The notes beneath the pieces were generated by a model. That model saw nothing but the letters and a program-made list of their open reading frames with translations. It made no database searches and was not told the DNA's origin. Shown here piece by piece: positions 6,511 to 9,058 of a stretch of 9,058 nt of DNA. The stretch is from Cryomorphaceae bacterium (GTDB lineage: Bacteria; Bacteroidota; Bacteroidia; Flavobacteriales; BACL11). Both the position numbers and the translations under genes were made by a program. The DNA lies in assembly GCA_014384505.1 (NCBI GenBank), contig JACNFT010000098.1, forward strand, positions 1 to 9,058, given 5' to 3'. Positions within the stretch are counted from its first letter, which is position 1, and the number at the start of each line of letters is the position of its first letter.

Positions 6511-7977
6511 TTAATTCCTCCTCCAGAAATAAGGAGTAAATAAAATTGCGATAGTAAAGAGTTCTAGCCTTCCTAAAATCATTAAGAAAGAGAGCACCCA
6601 TTTTGCAGCATCAGGTAGGTGAGCAAAGCTTGAAGAAGGGTTTATACTTCCTATTCCAGGCCCTACATTATTTATTGCAGTAGCTGAAGCTCCTATAGCG
6701 TCTTTAAAATCTAATCCTATAAAAGTCAATATAATAGCTCCGATTACAAATGTAAAGAGATATAAGAAAAGAAAGGCAAGAAGATTATAAATAGTTTTAG
6801 GTGGAACTGCAATTTTATTTAAATATACAGGAATGATTGCATTAGGATGTAATCTTCTTTTAAATTCTAAGAGTGTATTCTTCATTAGTAATATTATTCT
6901 AACAATTTTAATACCTCCACTTGTACTACCAGCACTAGCACCGCTAAACATTAAAAGAAAAAAGATGAATGTTGCAAAAGCTCCCCAAGTTGTAAAATCA
7001 GCATTTGAATAACCAGTACCAGTTATTATACTAACGATCTGAAATAAAGCAAGTCGAAAATTGTTTTCAAAATTACCATTAGTTGCTTGATTTACTATAG
7101 GGACTATGACTAATAATAGTAATAGTATAGCACTTACATACCATTTAAATTCATCATTTTCTAGAAATTTTTTGAATTTCAATTTAGCCCCTAAATAAAG
7201 TAAAGTGAAACTTGTCCCTCCCAAAAACATAAATGCAATTACAATATAATGAATTAAAGGAGACGTAAAATGACCAATACTAGCTTGTTTAGTGGAAAAT
7301 CCACCTGTACTTATAGTGGTTAATGCATGGTTAAAAGCATCAAAGAAATTCATGTCTGCCCACCATAATAATAGCGTTTGTACAAGCGTTAAACTCACAT
7401 AAATTAACCATAATCTTTTGGCTGTTTCTTTTATTCTTGGGTGTATTTTATCTTTGGTAGGTCCTGGTGCTTCTGATGCGAAAAGTTCCATTCCACCAAC
7501 TCCTAAAAGGGGGAGGATTGCAATGGTAAGTACTATGATCCCCATTCCTCCAATCCATTGGGTCATGCTTCTCCAAAAGAGGATGCTCTCAGGCATTTCT
7601 TCTATATTATTTAGGATTGAGGAGCCTGTTGTTGTTAGCCCTGAGATAGTTTCAAAAAAGGCATTGGTAACTCCATCAAAAGCGCCACTTAGTAAATAGG
7701 GAATGGCACTACAAATAATCATTCCACTCCACCCAAAGGCAACAATTAAATATCCTTCCCTTTTTTTTACTTCATCATTCTTCTTTTTTCGGGTTAAGTA
7801 TTTGGTTAATAGACCAATAATCAAAGTAATTATTGTAGATTTTATGAATACAAATTGCATTCCATCATCATAATAAAAACTAAAAGGAATGGCAAGTGCC
7901 ATTAGGAATCCTGTGATAATAATAAGGGTTCCTACTACATTAAGTACAACCGTTTTGTTAATGAGTTTTTTAGACAT
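6511..7977 (-). CDS. trkH: Trk potassium uptake system membrane subunit TrkH
   Basis: This 488-residue inner-membrane protein forms the K+ pathway of the Trk system; Escherichia coli TrkH is of similar length. The four pore-loop segments typical of the TrkH/KtrB superfamily are all visible: TTTGSS (115-120), STGGFST (223-229), TGTGYSNADF (319-328) and NNVGPGIG (436-443). The loop GASAGSTSGGIKIVR (345-359) matches the conserved gating segment in the third repeat. Hydrophobic membrane segments surround these loops from residue 8 onward, with a Lys-rich cytoplasmic turn at 63-73. No pore residue appears missing. The ATG lies three bases after the trkA stop on the same strand, so the two are probably cotranscribed and translationally coupled, giving both subunits of one complex. 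No Shine-Dalgarno sequence is visible, as usual in Bacteroidota. The 3' end abuts the convergent secreted-protein gene. K+ versus mixed K+/Na+ selectivity cannot be read from the sequence. Confidence 0.97.
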   Translation of the reverse strand: MSKKLINKTVVLNVVGTLIIITGFLMALAIPFSFYYDDGMQFVFIKSTIITLIIGLLTKYLTRKKKNDEVKKREGYLIVAFGWSGMIICSAIPYLLSGAFDGVTNAFFETISGLTTTGSSILNNIEEMPESILFWRSMTQWIGGMGIIVLTIAILPLLGVGGMELFASEAPGPTKDKIHPRIKETAKRLWLIYVSLTLVQTLLLWWADMNFFDAFNHALTTISTGGFSTKQASIGHFTSPLIHYIVIAFMFLGGTSFTLLYLGAKLKFKKFLENDEFKWYVSAILLLLLVIVPIVNQATNGNFENNFRLALFQIVSIITGTGYSNADFTTWGAFATFIFFLLMFSGASAGSTSGGIKIVRIILLMKNTLLEFKRRLHPNAIIPVYLNKIAVPPKTIYNLLAFLFLYLFTFVIGAIILTFIGLDFKDAIGASATAINNVGPGIGSINPSSSFAHLPDAAKWVLSFLMILGRLELFTIAILFTPYFWRRN

Positions 7978-7980
7978 TAT

Positions 7981-9058
7981 TTACTGAAAGAAGTTTTCAA
8001 TTTTATGTATAGATTCATCATTAGTAAAAACGATTGCTTTATCCCCTTCTGCCAATTGAAACTCTCCAAAAGGAATGAACCCTTTTCCGGCTCTAACTAC
8101 TCCTGCAATATTTACCATTGGTGGTAAGTTTAACTCTTTTAATATTTTTCTTGATATTTTGCTGTTTGCTTTTACAGTAAATTCTATTACTTCAGCATCT
8201 AAACTTAGAGTAGCAATAGCATTTACTTCCCCTTTTCGGATATATTTTAAAATATCATTTGCAGCAATTACTTTCTTGTTGATAAGGGTGTCAATTCCAA
8301 TATTGTGTGAAAGCTTTATGTAGTCAACATTTTCAACTCCTGATATGGTTTTACGCACGCCATGCGATTTTGCCACTAATGAAGAAATAATATTGGTTTC
8401 AGAATCACCTGTTACGGCAATAAAAGCATCCATATCTTCTATGCTTTGTTCTTCCAGTAAAGATACATCTGTTCCGTCACCATGGATGACTAATGTCTTT
8501 TTTAGTTTTAAAGCAATTTGATTAGCTTTATCCTCATTTTTTTCAATAAGTATAACATTATACTTTCCTTGAAGTCGTTCTGCAGTAAGGACACCAATTT
8601 TACTTGCGCCTAATATCATTACATCTTTGATGTCAAAATCCTCTTGTCCACAGATTAAAGGTATTTCTTCATAGCCTTTAGGGGTTGAAATAAAATAGAC
8701 AATATCATCTGTTAAAAATTCAGTATGGGCTTGTACCATTATGGTTTCTCCATGCCTAAGTATAGAAACTGGTTTAAATGATAAATTGTTATGAAAATGT
8801 TTAGAATCTAAAACACAGCTATTTACTAAAAGAGAAGATTCAGTTAGTTGTATACTAAAGACAGAAAGTTTCCCTTCCTCAAAATCATAATTATCTAAAA
8901 AAGCTTCATGCTTTATTAGTTGATGAATCTCTTTTGCTGCTTTTTCAACTGGAGAAATAACATGGTCCACTCCAATTTCTTTGTAAAGCGAGCGCATATT
9001 TTGACCTATTTCTTCAAAGTTACTTATCCGGCTTATCGTTTTTTTAGCACCTAGTTTT
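7981..9058 (-). CDS. trkA: Trk potassium uptake system regulatory subunit TrkA, 5' end cut by the window edge
   Basis: Cytosolic NAD(H)-binding subunit that gates TrkH. About 358 codons are visible, against roughly 450 in full-length TrkA, so about 90-100 N-terminal residues lie beyond base 9058. The first in-frame ATG (8997) is not the real start: the frame stays open to the edge, and the extra 20 codons (KLGAKKTISRISNFEEIGQN) read as TrkA RCK_N sequence leading into GVDHVISPVEKAAKEI. Counting from the edge, the domains are the tail of RCK_N1 (1-50), RCK_C1 (64-128), RCK_N2 (143-275) and RCK_C2 (278-358). RCK_N2 has the nucleotide-binding loop GASKIG (150-155), the acidic residue after beta-2 (Glu172) and GDGTD (193-197). 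The middle position of the glycine loop is Ser rather than Gly, a variant I believe is common in Bacteroidota TrkA. trkH follows three bases after the stop. The identification is secure; the true start and promoter are outside the window. Confidence 0.96.
   Translation of the reverse strand, partial: KLGAKKTISRISNFEEIGQNMRSLYKEIGVDHVISPVEKAAKEIHQLIKHEAFLDNYDFEEGKLSVFSIQLTESSLLVNSCVLDSKHFHNNLSFKPVSILRHGETIMVQAHTEFLTDDIVYFISTPKGYEEIPLICGQEDFDIKDVMILGASKIGVLTAERLQGKYNVILIEKNEDKANQIALKLKKTLVIHGDGTDVSLLEEQSIEDMDAFIAVTGDSETNIISSLVAKSHGVRKTISGVENVDYIKLSHNIGIDTLINKKVIAANDILKYIRKGEVNAIATLSLDAEVIEFTVKANSKISRKILKELNLPPMVNIAGVVRAGKGFIPFGEFQLAEGDKAIVFTNDESIHKIENFFQ

Noticed and set aside
7418..7699. Plus-strand open frame of 93 codons inside trkH
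   Set aside because: It is a shadow of the trkH pore-loop and linker region, where every motif is accounted for on the minus strand.
8075..8323. Plus-strand open frame of 82 codons inside trkA
   Set aside because: The region encodes the conserved RCK_C2 domain and the end of RCK_N2 on the minus strand; the plus-strand product is a hydrophobic antisense artefact.

Overview
The window comes from an AT-rich member of the Bacteroidota, probably a flavobacterium-like marine or environmental lineage. Three things point there. Three consecutive secreted proteins carry type IX secretion system (T9SS) C-terminal sorting domains. The first gene is preceded by a Bacteroidota-type -7 promoter element (TAnnTTTG). 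None of the starts has a convincing Shine-Dalgarno sequence. The genus cannot be fixed from the sequence alone.

Layout: bases 1-6510 hold three tightly packed plus-strand genes separated by 4 and 34 bases, probably one operon. All encode exported, probably cell-surface proteins. Gene 1 (32-2143) is a cysteine-rich multi-domain protein with a T9SS type B (CHU_C, gliding motility-associated) C-terminal domain. Gene 2 (2148-5153) has a seven-repeat SBBP-type beta-propeller, two tandem InlB-like repeats, an Ig-like segment, a PKD domain and another type B domain. Gene 3 (5188-6510) is a sialidase-fold (Asp-box) protein with a conserved-looking Cys cluster and a short type A sorting domain.

Bases 6511-9058 hold two minus-strand genes for a Trk potassium uptake system. 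These are trkH (6511-7977), the channel-like membrane subunit, and trkA (7981 to the right edge), the cytosolic NAD-binding RCK subunit. trkA is cut by the window edge: its frame stays open past the first in-frame Met at 8997, and the translated extension looks like RCK sequence. The two loci converge, and their stop codons abut at 6510/6511 with no visible terminator.

The secreted proteins would be made as signal-peptide precursors, exported by Sec, then moved across the outer membrane by T9SS. TrkA and TrkH together form a gated K+ uptake complex in the inner membrane. Nothing in the sequence links the two loci functionally. There is no RNA gene, mobile element or CRISPR array, and no intergenic gap longer than 34 bases. 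I do not see a clearly new biological system. The most interesting material is the domain architecture of the three secreted proteins and their mixed sorting signals.
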